The notes under the pieces were generated by a model, which saw only the letters and a program-made list of their open reading frames with translations, searched no databases and was not told the DNA's origin. The position numbers and the translations under genes are program-made. Below are positions 15,498 to 24,110 of a DNA stretch of 28,956 nt, piece by piece. Source of the stretch: Dehalococcoidia bacterium. Lineage in GTDB: Bacteria > Chloroflexota > Dehalococcoidia > UBA2979. Numbering within the stretch: position 1 is the first letter of the stretch; the number at the start of each line of letters is the position of its first letter. The stretch spans positions 1-28,956 of the forward strand of contig SCTU01000097.1 of the NCBI GenBank assembly GCA_004297315.1, read 5' to 3'.

Positions 15498-16652
15498 ATG
15501 CCCACTGCCTACGAGCGCGCCCTGGACGGCGCGGTGCGCAAGGTGATCGACGAGACCGTACGGATCGCCGAAATCCCCGCGCCTACGTTCAACGAACGGA
15601 CGCGCGCGGACTACGTCTACCAGCGTCTGGAGGCGATTGGCGGCTGGTCGCACCTGGAGATTGATCGGCTCGCAAATGTTGTCGCCGTCCGCCGAGGTAC
15701 GCCGGGCCGCGCGCGGCTGCTGTTGTGCGCCCACCTCGACACGGTGTTCCCGGACGCGGCCACGCCGGTGGCGCGGAGCCGAGGCAGGCTGACCGGCAGA
15801 GGCGTCGGCGACAACAGCCTGGGCGTGGCCGCCATGCTCGGGGTGGCGGAGGCGATGCACGCGACCGCGGTCCGTGACGTCGGCGACCTGATCTTCGCGG
15901 CCAACGTGGGAGAAGAGGGCCGCGGCGATCTGCGCGGTGCCCGTCGTCTGGTCCAGGACTACGCGCACGACTTCGACGCGATGATCGCGATCGAGGGGCA
16001 CATGCTGGACCGCGTGCAGACACAGGCCGTCGCCTCAATCCGCTACGAGGTGAGCGTGGAGACCGAAGGCGGCCATTCGTGGAGCGCATATGGCCGCAGC
16101 AACGCCATCGCGCTGCTGGCGCGCGCGGTCGTCGCGCTCGAGCCACTCATGCCAGACCCGGAGGCGACGCCGAAGACCACGATGAACGTCGGCGTGATCC
16201 GCGGCGGCCGGAGCGTGAACACGATCGCGCCAGACGCCGCGATCGAACTCGATATCCGTTCCGTGGAACAGGGGAAGGTCGACGCACTATTCCGGGAAGC
16301 GCGGGCCGCGATGCGGCGGGCGGTCGGGGGTGAGGCACCCATCCGCTTCAAGCGGATCGGCGCGCGACCCGGAGGCGAGATGCCGGCCGACTCGGCGCTC
16401 GTGCGGGCAGTGCTCGGGGTGCGCGCGGGCCTTGGGCTGCCAGCACCCGAACTCTATGCCGGCTCGACCGACGCGAACGCGGCGGTCGGGGCAGGCCTCC
16501 CCACGACGTGCATCGGCGTGACGACCGGCGGCGAGATGCACACGCCTCGCGAGTGGATCAGCACCGGGCCAATCAGGCGAGGCGTCCCCTACGTTGGTCG
16601 CGCTATCGTCGCCGCCGCCCGCCTGCCAAAGGCGGCCCTCCGAGACGGGTAG
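15498..16652 (+). CDS. M20 family metallopeptidase / amidohydrolase
   Basis: A 384-residue dinuclear zinc hydrolase of the M20/ArgE/CPG2 family. Metal ligands and catalytic residues can be placed: H79 and D81 in CAHLDTVFP, the bridging D105 in GVGDNSLG, the general base pair E139-E140 in VGEEGRG, E166 in IEGH, and the last histidine in GGEMHTPREW. The lid domain includes GGHSWSAYG. It probably removes an acyl or peptidyl group from a small amide in the cytoplasm; the exact substrate is unknown. GGAGA precedes the ATG at 15498 by 5 nt. It is the first gene before the Lut-type pair, 93 nt upstream, with a hairpin just after its stop. Confidence 0.9.
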   Translation: MPTAYERALDGAVRKVIDETVRIAEIPAPTFNERTRADYVYQRLEAIGGWSHLEIDRLANVVAVRRGTPGRARLLLCAHLDTVFPDAATPVARSRGRLTGRGVGDNSLGVAAMLGVAEAMHATAVRDVGDLIFAANVGEEGRGDLRGARRLVQDYAHDFDAMIAIEGHMLDRVQTQAVASIRYEVSVETEGGHSWSAYGRSNAIALLARAVVALEPLMPDPEATPKTTMNVGVIRGGRSVNTIAPDAAIELDIRSVEQGKVDALFREARAAMRRAVGGEAPIRFKRIGARPGGEMPADSALVRAVLGVRAGLGLPAPELYAGSTDANAAVGAGLPTTCIGVTTGGEMHTPREWISTGPIRRGVPYVGRAIVAAARLPKAALRDG

Positions 16653-16682
16653 CGCCGCCGCGGGCACACCATGCAGGCGGCG
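16653..16682 (+). terminator. GC-rich hairpin after the M20 peptidase
   Basis: CGCCGCC (16653-16659) and GGCGGCG (16676-16682) form a perfect 7-bp stem with a 16-nt loop, starting on the base after the stop codon. No T tract follows, so it may be a Rho-dependent or 3'-protecting structure rather than a full intrinsic terminator. Confidence 0.4.
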
Positions 16683-16729
16683 GAGGTGCGTCCCTTCCGT
16701 TAGAGTCGCATCCGAACGCTTCACCGTGC

Positions 16730-16748
16730 AGGAGAGGCCGCCACCCTG
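16730..16748 (+). promoter_or_regulatory. Ribosome-binding site and putative CTG start of the LutC-like gene
   Basis: AGGAGAGG (16730-16737) is 8 nt before CTG (16746-16748). No ATG, GTG or TTG lies in this frame between the stop at 16701 and the GTG at 16827, which would remove 27 conserved-looking residues and has no Shine-Dalgarno site. Confidence 0.55.
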
Positions 16749-17270
16749 ACCTCCGTACTCGACACGTTTCGCGCCCGTGCTGAAGAGGCGCAGTCGCAGG
16801 TCCACCTCCTCACCGGCTGGCCCGAGGTGGTCGTGCTCGCGTTCGACCTCGCCCATGGCGAGCGGGTGGCTGTGGCGGCCTCACTCGCTCGCGACGTGCC
16901 TGCGCTCACGGACCTCCTCGGGGCGCGGATGCTGGTCCCCGACCCCGAGGCCCCCGCTGTCTCGGTTGCGGATGCGGCCGTCGGGATCGTGGGGGGCACG
17001 CTGGCGGTCGCGGAGACCGGCTCCGTGCTCATGGTCGAGCCTGAACTGACCGACCGCTGCGTGTCGATGCTGAGTCACGCATTGATTCAGGTCGTCGACC
17101 GTGCGCGCGTCGTGGAAAGCCTCGACGCGGTCGCCGACGTTCTTGCGTCGGCCGGGCCGCCGGCATACGCCTCGCTGGTCACCGGCCCCTCGCGTACCGC
17201 CGACATCGAGCGTTCGCTCACGATTGGCGTCCAGGGGCCGCGCGAGGTGCACGTGGTGGTACTCGGATGA
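16746..17270 (+). CDS. LUD domain protein, LutC-like (lactate utilisation), putative CTG start
   Basis: With the CTG start the product has 174 residues: an N-terminal helix (SVLDTFRARAEEAQSQVHLL) then a LUD domain. The LUD signature is in VGIVGGTLAVAETGSVLM and the C-terminal TGPSRTADIERSLTIGVQGP, which matches LutC/YkgG-type proteins. In LutABC the LUD proteins work with Fe-S subunits to oxidise L-lactate to pyruvate in the cytoplasm. GTG at 16827 would give 147 residues and cut the helix, so the CTG is preferred on the strength of AGGAGAGG upstream. The stop overlaps the next ATG (17267-17270), so translation is coupled to the LutBA fusion. Confidence 0.8.
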   Translation: MTSVLDTFRARAEEAQSQVHLLTGWPEVVVLAFDLAHGERVAVAASLARDVPALTDLLGARMLVPDPEAPAVSVADAAVGIVGGTLAVAETGSVLMVEPELTDRCVSMLSHALIQVVDRARVVESLDAVADVLASAGPPAYASLVTGPSRTADIERSLTIGVQGPREVHVVVLG

Positions 17271-19483
17271 CGGCCGAGCCTCCTCCGACGTCACGGCCCG
17301 GCATCCGCCAGCCGCCGGGCATCGCGCCGTTCGCGGAGCGTTACCGGAAGGCGCTGGCCGACCCGAACGTGCGCGAGGGGCTGCTGGGCTTCCAGCGCGC
17401 ATGGCGAGGCACGCGCGACGCGCAAATCGTGTCACTCGAGGGCATCACGGGTCGCAGCTTTGACGCGTTGCGGGGCGAGTTCAGTGCGGTCAAGGACGCC
17501 GTGCTGGCCGACCCGGCCCGCTACGTCGATCAGTTCCGGGCGCGCGCCGAGGCGGCCGGCGCTGTCGTGACGCTCGTGCGCGACGCGGCCGAGGCGAACG
17601 CGCACATCGTGCGGCTGTGTCGCGAGCGCGGGGTCACGCTCGCGGTCAAAGGCAAATCGATGGTCTCCGAGGAGATCGGGCTGAACACGGCGCTCGCCGC
17701 GGAGGGCATCAACGCGGTCGAGACGGACCTCGGCGAGTGGCTGCTGCAACTGGCGGGCGACCATCCGAGCCACCTCGTCATGCCCGCGATCCACAAGCGT
17801 CGTGGGCAGGTCGCCGAACTACTGACGCGGGTCCTCGGCGAGCCGTTCGAGGCCGACGACATTCCGGGAATGGTCGCCAGCGTGCGGGTCGCGCTGCGCG
17901 AGCACTTCCTGAACGCCGGACTGGGGCTCACCGGCGCCAACGCGCTGATCGCGGAGACGGGGACCGTGATGCTCGTGACCAACGAGGGCAACGGCCGCAT
18001 GACCTCGAGCCTGCCGCCGCTGCACGTCGTCACCGTGGGCGCGGAGAAGATCGTCCCCACGCTGGCCGACGCGGTCCGCCAGGTACGCCTGCTGGCACGC
18101 TCGGCGACTGCACAACCGATCTCGACGTACACCACCTTCATCTCCGGGCCGACGCCCGGCCACGAACTGCACATCGTCCTGATCGACAATGGCCGCAGCC
18201 GGATGGCCGCGGACACCGCGATGGCCTCGGCGCTGCGCTGTATCCGTTGCGGCGCGTGTGCGAACGTCTGCCCGGCGTACCAGGTGGTGGGCGGGCATGC
18301 CTTCGGCCACATCTATACCGGCCCCATCGGCCTGGTCACGACCGCCTACCACCACGGCATCGAGGCGGCGGCGGGGCCGCAGTCGCTCTGCGTGTCCTGC
18401 GGCGCCTGCGCGACGGTGTGCCCCGTGGACATCACCCTTCCCGCGCAGATCCTCGAGGTGCGCCGTCAGGTCTTCGCGGGCGCCCCCGGGGCACGCCTCC
18501 GCCAGACGGTGACACGTGCGGCATGGCGGGCGTTCGCCTCGCGGCGTCTGGTCGAGGCGGGGAGCCGCGCGCTGTCCGTGGTCACCGCTCCGTTGCGGCG
18601 CGGACGCTTCACGCGCCTGCCGCGTGTTCTCGCACGCCGGCATCTCGCATGGCGGACCCCGCCGGCGATTCCGATGCGCCCCGCGCACGCGCTCGACGCG
18701 TTGTACGCGCCCCGCACAGCGCTGGCGCGGACGGACGCGAGCGGGCGGCGCGTGATGCTCTTCCTCCAGTGCGTCGCAGACCGCGTCGCGCCGGAGGTGC
18801 CGGTGGCGGCGGCCGCGCTGCTCCGCGCAGCCGGGGTCGAGGTCGTCGTCCCGCCCGACCAGCACTGCTGCGGCCTGCCTGCCTTCGACGCCGGCGACCA
18901 CGACAGCGCCCGCCGGATGGCGCGCGCCACCATCGACGCCTTCGAGGGTGTTGACGACATCGTGGCGGTCGCGCCGAGTTGCGTCGTCGCGATGCTGCAC
19001 GAATACGAACGCCTCTTCGCGGTCGAGCCACGCTGGCGCGGGCGCGCGCAGGCCCTGGCGGGGCGGGTCTACGACCTCGTGGGCTATCTCTCCGGCCCCG
19101 CCCGACTGCCGGATGGCTCATTGTCAGCCGGGGACGCTTCACCCGTGACCGTGCATCGATTCTGCCAGGGGAGCAACGTGCTGGGTGCAGGCGACCGCCT
19201 CGAACGGCTGGTGGCCGGCCTCTGCGGCGTCGAGGTCGTGCCGCTCGCGGAGGCGGAAGTGTGCTGCGGCTTCGGCGGGGCGACCTCTATCCGCGCGCCG
19301 GAGGTGGGGGCAGGCATCCTCGGACGCAAGCTCGAAAACGTGCGGGCGACGGGCGCGAGGGTGCTGGTGACCGACAACCCCGGCTGCGTCATCCACCTGC
19401 GAGGCGGTGCCGACGCGGCGCGGCTGCCGGTGCGCACGCTCCACGTCGCCGAGTACCTCGCGGCCCGCCTGCCGAGGCCCTGA
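17267..19483 (+). CDS. LutB-LutA fusion: LUD domain, two 4Fe-4S motifs, two CCG domains
   Basis: A 738-residue protein that joins what are usually two genes. Residues 1-320 are the LutB-type LUD domain (TGANALIAETGTVMLV, TTFISGPTPGHELHIVL). Two ferredoxin motifs follow: C325-C328-C331-C335 (CIRCGACANVCP) and C375-C378-C381-C385 (CVSCGACATVCP). After a linker with many Arg and Ala (about 410-470) come two cysteine-rich LutA/GlpC/HdrB-type domains, with CCG at 534-535 and 666-667 and later cysteines in APSC and NPGC. The set predicts L-lactate (or a related 2-hydroxyacid) oxidation with LutC, and electrons probably leave through the Fe-S chain. No membrane segment is seen. The gene is coupled to LutC by ATGA and converges on the luciferase-like gene with 7 nt between stops. 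Confidence 0.9.
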   Translation: MTAEPPPTSRPGIRQPPGIAPFAERYRKALADPNVREGLLGFQRAWRGTRDAQIVSLEGITGRSFDALRGEFSAVKDAVLADPARYVDQFRARAEAAGAVVTLVRDAAEANAHIVRLCRERGVTLAVKGKSMVSEEIGLNTALAAEGINAVETDLGEWLLQLAGDHPSHLVMPAIHKRRGQVAELLTRVLGEPFEADDIPGMVASVRVALREHFLNAGLGLTGANALIAETGTVMLVTNEGNGRMTSSLPPLHVVTVGAEKIVPTLADAVRQVRLLARSATAQPISTYTTFISGPTPGHELHIVLIDNGRSRMAADTAMASALRCIRCGACANVCPAYQVVGGHAFGHIYTGPIGLVTTAYHHGIEAAAGPQSLCVSCGACATVCPVDITLPAQILEVRRQVFAGAPGARLRQTVTRAAWRAFASRRLVEAGSRALSVVTAPLRRGRFTRLPRVLARRHLAWRTPPAIPMRPAHALDALYAPRTALARTDASGRRVMLFLQCVADRVAPEVPVAAAALLRAAGVEVVVPPDQHCCGLPAFDAGDHDSARRMARATIDAFEGVDDIVAVAPSCVVAMLHEYERLFAVEPRWRGRAQALAGRVYDLVGYLSGPARLPDGSLSAGDASPVTVHRFCQGSNVLGAGDRLERLVAGLCGVEVVPLAEAEVCCGFGGATSIRAPEVGAGILGRKLENVRATGARVLVTDNPGCVIHLRGGADAARLPVRTLHVAEYLAARLPRP

Positions 19484-19490
19484 GCGGACG

Positions 19491-20597
19491 CTAGCCGGTC
19501 GCCCCGGAGGCGTTTGGTGCTGCGACGTCGGCGGCTGCTCGGAGTGACGCATGAGTCGGCGCGTCAGGCACGCCGGCCGGGCGGCCGAGCGCCATCTCCC
19601 GGCGCAGGGCCGGGACGATCTCGGTGCCCAGTATCTCGATCTGATCGAGGACCGTGTCGAGCGGCAGTCCGGCATGGTCCACGAGGAAGAGCTGGCGCTG
19701 GTAGTCACCGACCGACTCCCGCATGCCCGCATAGCGTTCGATCACCTGTTGTGGGCTACCCACGGTGAGCGGAGTCTGTGCGCTGAACTCTTCCAGCGAC
19801 GGGCCGTGGCCGTACACCGGCGCGTTGTCGAAGTAGGGGCGGAATTCGCGCACCGCGTCTTGCGAGTTGGGGCGCACGAACACCTGACCGCCGAGGCCGA
19901 CGATTGCCTGGTCGGCGCGGCCATGGCCGAACCGCTCGAAGCCTTCGCGATAGCGGTCCACCATCTGCCGGGTGTGCTCCATGGGCCAGAAGATGTTGTT
20001 GTGAAAGAACCCGTCCCCGTAGAACGCCGCCTGGTCGGCGATTTCAGTGCTGCGGATCGAGCCGTGCCAGACGAACGGAGGAATACCGTCCAGCGGGCGG
20101 GGCGTCGAGGTAAACCCTTGCAGCGGCGTGCGGAAGCGGCCCTCCCAGTCCACGACGTCCTCACGCCAGAGCCGGTGCAGCAGTGCGTAGTGTTCGATGG
20201 CGAGCGCGACACCGTTGCGGAGGTCCTGGCCGAACCAGGGGTAGACCTGCGCCATGTTGCCGCGACCGAGCATGAGGTCGACACGGCCGCCGGCGAGGTG
20301 CTGCAGCATTGCGTAGTCTTCGGCGATCTTCACCGGGTCGTTCGTCGTGATCAGCGTCGTCGCCGTGGAAAGGATGATCCGCTGTGTGCGTGCGGCGATG
20401 TAGCCGAGCATCGTCGTCGGTGACGAGGGGACGAACGGTGGATTGTGGTGCTCTCCGGTCGCGAAGACGTCGAGGCCGACTTCCTCGGCCTTCAGGGCGA
20501 TGGCGACCATCGCCTGGATCCGTTCCGCCTCGCTGGGCGTCCGTCCGGTCGTCGGATCGGGTGTGACGTCACCGACTGAGAACACACCGAACTGCAT
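19491..20597 (-). CDS. LLM class flavin-dependent oxidoreductase (luciferase-like, CE1758-type)
   Basis: A 368-residue bacterial-luciferase-like monooxygenase with a TIM-barrel fold. The segments VGLDVFATGEHHNPPF, TTLITTNDPVKIAEDYA, LAGGRVDLMLGRGN and PPFVWHGSIRS are those of the flavin-binding LLM family, and the full pattern, including QLFLVDHAGLP near the end, resembles the CE1758 group of putative FMNH2-dependent monooxygenases. The substrate is unknown. A separate flavin reductase is expected and the FNR-type gene at 10282 is one possible partner, but this is speculation. The ATG at 20597 follows GAGGAG with a 5-nt spacer. A 104-nt gap separates it from the EEP gene upstream, and that gap holds a short hairpin (ACGCC/GGCGT, 20659-20675). 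Confidence 0.9.
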   Translation of the reverse strand: MQFGVFSVGDVTPDPTTGRTPSEAERIQAMVAIALKAEEVGLDVFATGEHHNPPFVPSSPTTMLGYIAARTQRIILSTATTLITTNDPVKIAEDYAMLQHLAGGRVDLMLGRGNMAQVYPWFGQDLRNGVALAIEHYALLHRLWREDVVDWEGRFRTPLQGFTSTPRPLDGIPPFVWHGSIRSTEIADQAAFYGDGFFHNNIFWPMEHTRQMVDRYREGFERFGHGRADQAIVGLGGQVFVRPNSQDAVREFRPYFDNAPVYGHGPSLEEFSAQTPLTVGSPQQVIERYAGMRESVGDYQRQLFLVDHAGLPLDTVLDQIEILGTEIVPALRREMALGRPAGVPDAPTHASLRAAADVAAPNASGATG

Positions 20598-20701
20598 GCG
20601 ATCTCCTCAGCATCATTGTCGTCGATTCTGCTGGCCTGGGCCGGACTGAGTGGAGGGGACGCCGATTAGAGGCGTGATCACGGCGGGTGCACGCTCGAGA
20701 C

Positions 20702-21583
20702 TCAGCGAGCGGCGGCGAGTGCGCTTCCGGTGCCCGGCCCCAGACCGACCTCCACGCTGAGGCCACGATGGTCCGAGCCGGTGAGGGTGAAGACATCGTC
20801 GCGGACGACATCCACGTTTCGCACGAGGACGTGGTCGATGCGTACGCCGAGCCTGCCGTAGGCGAAGTAGGTGGGCGTCATGAGCCGGCTGGCGGAGGCG
20901 ATGCGCAGGCCCGTGCCGAGGAGCAGACGGGCGAAGGTTGGCGAGAGCGACGTCGCGTTGAAGTCGCCGAGCACGAGCAGCGGGCCGTCAATCTTCGAGA
21001 CGGTGCGCTCCAGCACCTCGCGTTGCTGACGGTTGATGGCGAAGGCCTCGCCGTCCAGCGGGGGCATGAAATGCACGGCCACGAGGGTGAGCCGCTGTCC
21101 GGCCACCACGATGTCCGCCGCCAGCAGGTCACGCCCGCGGTCGTCAGCGGAAATTGGCAACAGGCGGGCGCCCTCCAAAGGGAAGCGCGAGGCGAGGGTG
21201 ACCCAGGGCAACTCCGTGGAGATGCGGTACGGGTACGCCTCGGCCAGTTCGGGCGCGACGTCCGAAAGCTCGTGACGCAACTCCTCGAAGACGATCACGT
21301 CGGGATTCTGCGCCAGGACGTCCCGGGCGAGGGCAGGCAACTGGTCGTTGCTCATGAGCACGTTCGCCGTCACAACGCGGAGGTGCGGGGTGCCCGTCGC
21401 TGTCGGCTCGGTCAGCGTCACGAAGAAAAGCGGGGTGAGGAGGAGGGCAAGCCAGAGCGCGAACGGCGCCGCGACCATGATCGCGATGGCCCGCCGGCGG
21501 ATAAAGAAGGGCGCCGGCGCCAGTGCGAGCAAAGGTAGCCCGACATAAGGCAAGAAATTTGCCAGACCATCAATCGCCCACAA
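20702..21583 (-). CDS. Endonuclease/exonuclease/phosphatase family protein, membrane-anchored
   Basis: A 293-residue protein with two hydrophobic stretches at the N terminus (about 8-28 and 33-56) and an EEP catalytic domain after residue 65. Catalytic residues visible are N74 (VVTANVL), E100 (VFEELR), the histidine in VAVHFMPP, D and N in GDFNATS, the D-H pair in IDHVLV and the final SDHRG. Relatives are DNase I-like phosphodiesterases and phosphatases facing the cell exterior. The frame starts at TTG 21583, preceded by GGGGGA at a 7-nt distance on the minus strand. No ATG occurs before the domain except within the second hydrophobic segment, so the start is uncertain. A GATAAT-like -10 is at 21628-21633 (minus). 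Confidence 0.87.
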   Translation of the reverse strand: MWAIDGLANFLPYVGLPLLALAPAPFFIRRRAIAIMVAAPFALWLALLLTPLFFVTLTEPTATGTPHLRVVTANVLMSNDQLPALARDVLAQNPDVIVFEELRHELSDVAPELAEAYPYRISTELPWVTLASRFPLEGARLLPISADDRGRDLLAADIVVAGQRLTLVAVHFMPPLDGEAFAINRQQREVLERTVSKIDGPLLVLGDFNATSLSPTFARLLLGTGLRIASASRLMTPTYFAYGRLGVRIDHVLVRNVDVVRDDVFTLTGSDHRGLSVEVGLGPGTGSALAAAR

Positions 21584-21711
21584 AGGAGATCCCCCAAGGC
21601 CGCGAGCAGTGTCGCGAGACGTTACTGATTATCTTCCCATACTCGGGCGGACCGTGCGGGGGCTTCGGAACCTTGCGGGAGATTCGGCTCGGGAGGTTGG
21701 CGGGCGCGGCG

Positions 21712-22332
21712 CTAGCGGCCCGGGCCGGGTATCGCGAGGGGACTTCCGTCAAAGGAATGGGCGACCAGCGCGCCGTCCCGGACCTCGATATGGCGCGGGA
21801 TGCTGGGGTTGCGCGCGCCCTCGCTGTGGCCCAGATGCACGATTTCGGCGTGGACACGGTCGCGACTGATCTCGAGCAGTCCCGCCGTCCCCAGGCGGAA
21901 CTCCTTGTGGTGCGGCAGGGTGGGGCTGCCGGAATTCACCACGATGACGCCGTCGCGGTATTCGAGGCGTTCGACGTGGGTGTCGCCGCCGATCAGGATG
22001 TCCACCCGTTCCCCATTCAGCGCGTCCGCAAGCAGCACCGGCACCGGGCGGTCCTCGGGCCGCAACTCGTGGACCATGCCGATGCGCCAGCCCTCGATGT
22101 CGAGGAACTGCCGCTCGGCCATGCGCCGGTCGTCGAAGGCGTCGTTGTTGCCGCGTGCGACGACGACGGGCGCGAACTGCTCGCACCAGTCGAGCACGCT
22201 GGGACGGACGACGTCGCCGCCGTGGAGGATGAGGTCGACCGTGCCCAGGAACGCGGCCAGTTGCGGCCCGAGCTGGTCAGGCGTCCGGATCAGTGACGGA
22301 AGGTGAGTGTCAGAAATCAGGCCGATGCGCAT
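21712..22332 (-). CDS. Calcineurin-like metallophosphoesterase (YfcE/MJ0936 type)
   Basis: A 206-residue phosphodiesterase with the dinuclear metal site: D8 and H10 (ISDTHLP), D40 (HGGDVV), N63 (GNNDAF), H88 (GMVHEL), then GDTHVERLE, where the family normally has GHTH. The replacement of the first histidine by aspartate is unusual and could alter metal choice. The NSGSP turn that follows is typical of YfcE and MJ0936. These are cytoplasmic phosphodiesterases of broad specificity. The C-terminal extension of about 45 residues is variable. It is the first gene of a minus-strand run with the EEP and LLM genes, separated by gaps of 128 and 104 nt. Confidence 0.88.
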   Translation of the reverse strand: MRIGLISDTHLPSLIRTPDQLGPQLAAFLGTVDLILHGGDVVRPSVLDWCEQFAPVVVARGNNDAFDDRRMAERQFLDIEGWRIGMVHELRPEDRPVPVLLADALNGERVDILIGGDTHVERLEYRDGVIVVNSGSPTLPHHKEFRLGTAGLLEISRDRVHAEIVHLGHSEGARNPSIPRHIEVRDGALVAHSFDGSPLAIPGPGR

Positions 22333-22437
22333 TTGCCCACCCTACGCCGGGCCGTCCGCGCCCGGCAAGCCGAGGGACTCCGGCCTTGACGGCCCGGCAG
22401 CGTCCGGCGTAGAGAGTGCGGGCGCGAAGGAGGAGTC

Positions 22438-23625
22438 ATGGCCAGCCAGGCACGGACCGCGGCGATCGTCGGCATGTACGAGTGGCCCAAGCGGCTCGAC
22501 CGCGGCGTCTCAGCGATGCAGATCAAGGCCGCCTCGATCTCGAAGGCGCTCGACGACGCCGGGCTCAAGTGGAGCGACGTCGACGGCCTGTACGACGCGA
22601 ACGACGGCGAGGGCGGCGGGGGCCTCGGGCTCGCCCCATACCTCGGGCTGAAGCCGACGGTCATCGACACCACGGCGGTGGGCGGTTCCGCGTACGAGTT
22701 TCAGACGGCGCACGCCCTCGCCGACATCGCGGCCGGAAAGTGCAACGTCGCCGTGCTCTCGTACGGGTCGAAGGCCGCGTCGCAGCGGATCCCCATCGGG
22801 ACAGGAGGCGCGTCCGGCGCCGCCAACTGGCAGTCGAACATGGAGAACCCGTACGGCTTCACGCTCGTCGCGAGTTACGCCATGGTCGCCAGCCGGCACA
22901 TGTACGACTACGGCACTACGCCGGAGCAACTGGCCGAGATCGCGGTCACGACGCGGTACCACGCGATGCGGAACCCCCAGGCCGTGCAGGCGATGAAGGA
23001 CCTGCAGTTCCAGGGGGTGAACGAGATCAGCGTGGCGGACGTGGTGGAATCGCGCATGATCGCCGACCCGCTGCATTTGCTCGACTGCTGCATGGTGAGC
23101 GACGGCGGCGGCGCGCTCGTGATCGCCAGCGCCGACGTCGCGCGGAACACGAAGAAGAAGCCGGTGTGGATCCTCGGCAGCGGCCAGGCGACGAAGTACC
23201 GCGAGAACGGCGGCGACATCACGACGAGCGCGGCGGCGCAGAGCGCGCCGATCGCCTTCGGGCAGGCGCAGGTGCGCCCGGACGAGATCGACGTCGCGAT
23301 GATCTACGACTCCTTCACGATCACGGTGGGTGTGATGCTGGAGGACCTCGGCTTCTGCAAGAAGGGCGAGTTTGGCGACTTCGTCGCGGGCGGACGGCTG
23401 CGGTTCGACCGGCCCGGCGCGCCGGCTCTGAACACGGACGGCGGCGGGCTGTCCTCGAACCACCCGGGCATGCGCGGGCTGTTCCTGCTACTGGAGGCCA
23501 CCCGCCAGTTGCGCGGCGAGTCCACCTCGCAGGTGCCGGGGGCGAAACTCGCCGTCGCGCACGGCAACGGCGGGTACCTGGGCCACGCGCACTGCGGCGG
23601 CACGATCATCCTCGGCACGGACTAG
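22438..23625 (+). CDS. Thiolase-fold protein (SCP2/Ltp-like), lacking the usual nucleophilic cysteine
   Basis: A 395-residue member of the SCP2-thiolase group. The N-terminal AAIVGMYEWPKR, the segment SVADVVESRMIADPLHLLDCC and the terminal HGNGGYLGHAHCGG show the thiolase fold. The nucleophile segment reads DTTAVGGSAYEF (77-88), with no cysteine where thiolases have CxSG, so thiolytic cleavage is not expected. Cys-less relatives pair with a DUF35 protein to act as retro-aldolases in steroid side-chain breakdown (Ltp2 with ChsH2-DUF35). The DUF35 gene next door supports the same arrangement here, but the substrate is unknown. GGAGGAG lies just upstream of the ATG, which gives strong initiation. 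Confidence 0.85.
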   Translation: MASQARTAAIVGMYEWPKRLDRGVSAMQIKAASISKALDDAGLKWSDVDGLYDANDGEGGGGLGLAPYLGLKPTVIDTTAVGGSAYEFQTAHALADIAAGKCNVAVLSYGSKAASQRIPIGTGGASGAANWQSNMENPYGFTLVASYAMVASRHMYDYGTTPEQLAEIAVTTRYHAMRNPQAVQAMKDLQFQGVNEISVADVVESRMIADPLHLLDCCMVSDGGGALVIASADVARNTKKKPVWILGSGQATKYRENGGDITTSAAAQSAPIAFGQAQVRPDEIDVAMIYDSFTITVGVMLEDLGFCKKGEFGDFVAGGRLRFDRPGAPALNTDGGGLSSNHPGMRGLFLLLEATRQLRGESTSQVPGAKLAVAHGNGGYLGHAHCGGTIILGTD

Positions 23626-23656
23626 CGCCGAAGCACAGCGAGAAAGGCCATCGACG

Positions 23657-24070
23657 ATGCCTAACCGACCAATGCCCCAGTTCCCCGAGCACGACACGGA
23701 GGCCTTCTGGGAGGCCACCAAGCGCCACGAACTGACCTACCAGCAATGCAACGCCTGCAAGGGCGTCGTCTTCACCCCGCGGGCGCACTGCACGACATGC
23801 GGGTCACTCGACCTGACCCAGAAGGTGTCCAAGGGCGAGGGCGTCGTCTACACCTACTCCGTCGTGCGACAGAACCGAAACCCCGCGTTCGCCGACCTCG
23901 GCGCGTACGCCATCGCGTACATCGACCTCGACGAGGGGTTCCGGATGATGTCGAACGTCGTCGGCGTGGCCGACCCGACGAAGGACGTGCACTGCGGCCA
24001 GCGGGTGCGCGTGGAGTGGGAGCGACAGGACTCCGGGGACTATCCGATCCCGGTGTTCCGCCCGGCCTAA
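23657..24070 (+). CDS. DUF35 zinc-ribbon / OB-fold acyl-CoA-associated protein
   Basis: A 137-residue protein with a rubredoxin-like zinc ribbon, C31-C34 and C45-C48 (CNACKG, CTTCGS), between an N-terminal helix (HDTEAFWEATKRHEL) and an OB-fold domain from about 57 to 130 (GVVYTYSVV, RVRVEW). Such DUF35 proteins bind thiolase-like partners; in ChsH2 and Ltp2-type complexes they channel the substrate and are needed for aldolase activity. It follows the thiolase-fold gene after 31 nt and precedes crotonase 4 after 40 nt, so the three form one operon. The Shine-Dalgarno (AAAGG, 9 nt before ATG) is moderate. Confidence 0.9.
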   Translation: MPNRPMPQFPEHDTEAFWEATKRHELTYQQCNACKGVVFTPRAHCTTCGSLDLTQKVSKGEGVVYTYSVVRQNRNPAFADLGAYAIAYIDLDEGFRMMSNVVGVADPTKDVHCGQRVRVEWERQDSGDYPIPVFRPA

Positions 24071-24110
24071 GGGCAGCGCCCCGCCGCCAGCCCGCCGTGA
24101 GGAAGTCTCG

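Noticed and set aside
17617..18954. Plus-strand open frame of 445 residues inside the LutBA fusion, and the opposite-strand frame at 17819-19000
   Set aside because: Both lie within the fusion gene whose LUD, ferredoxin and CCG motifs are intact; the alternatives are motif-free.
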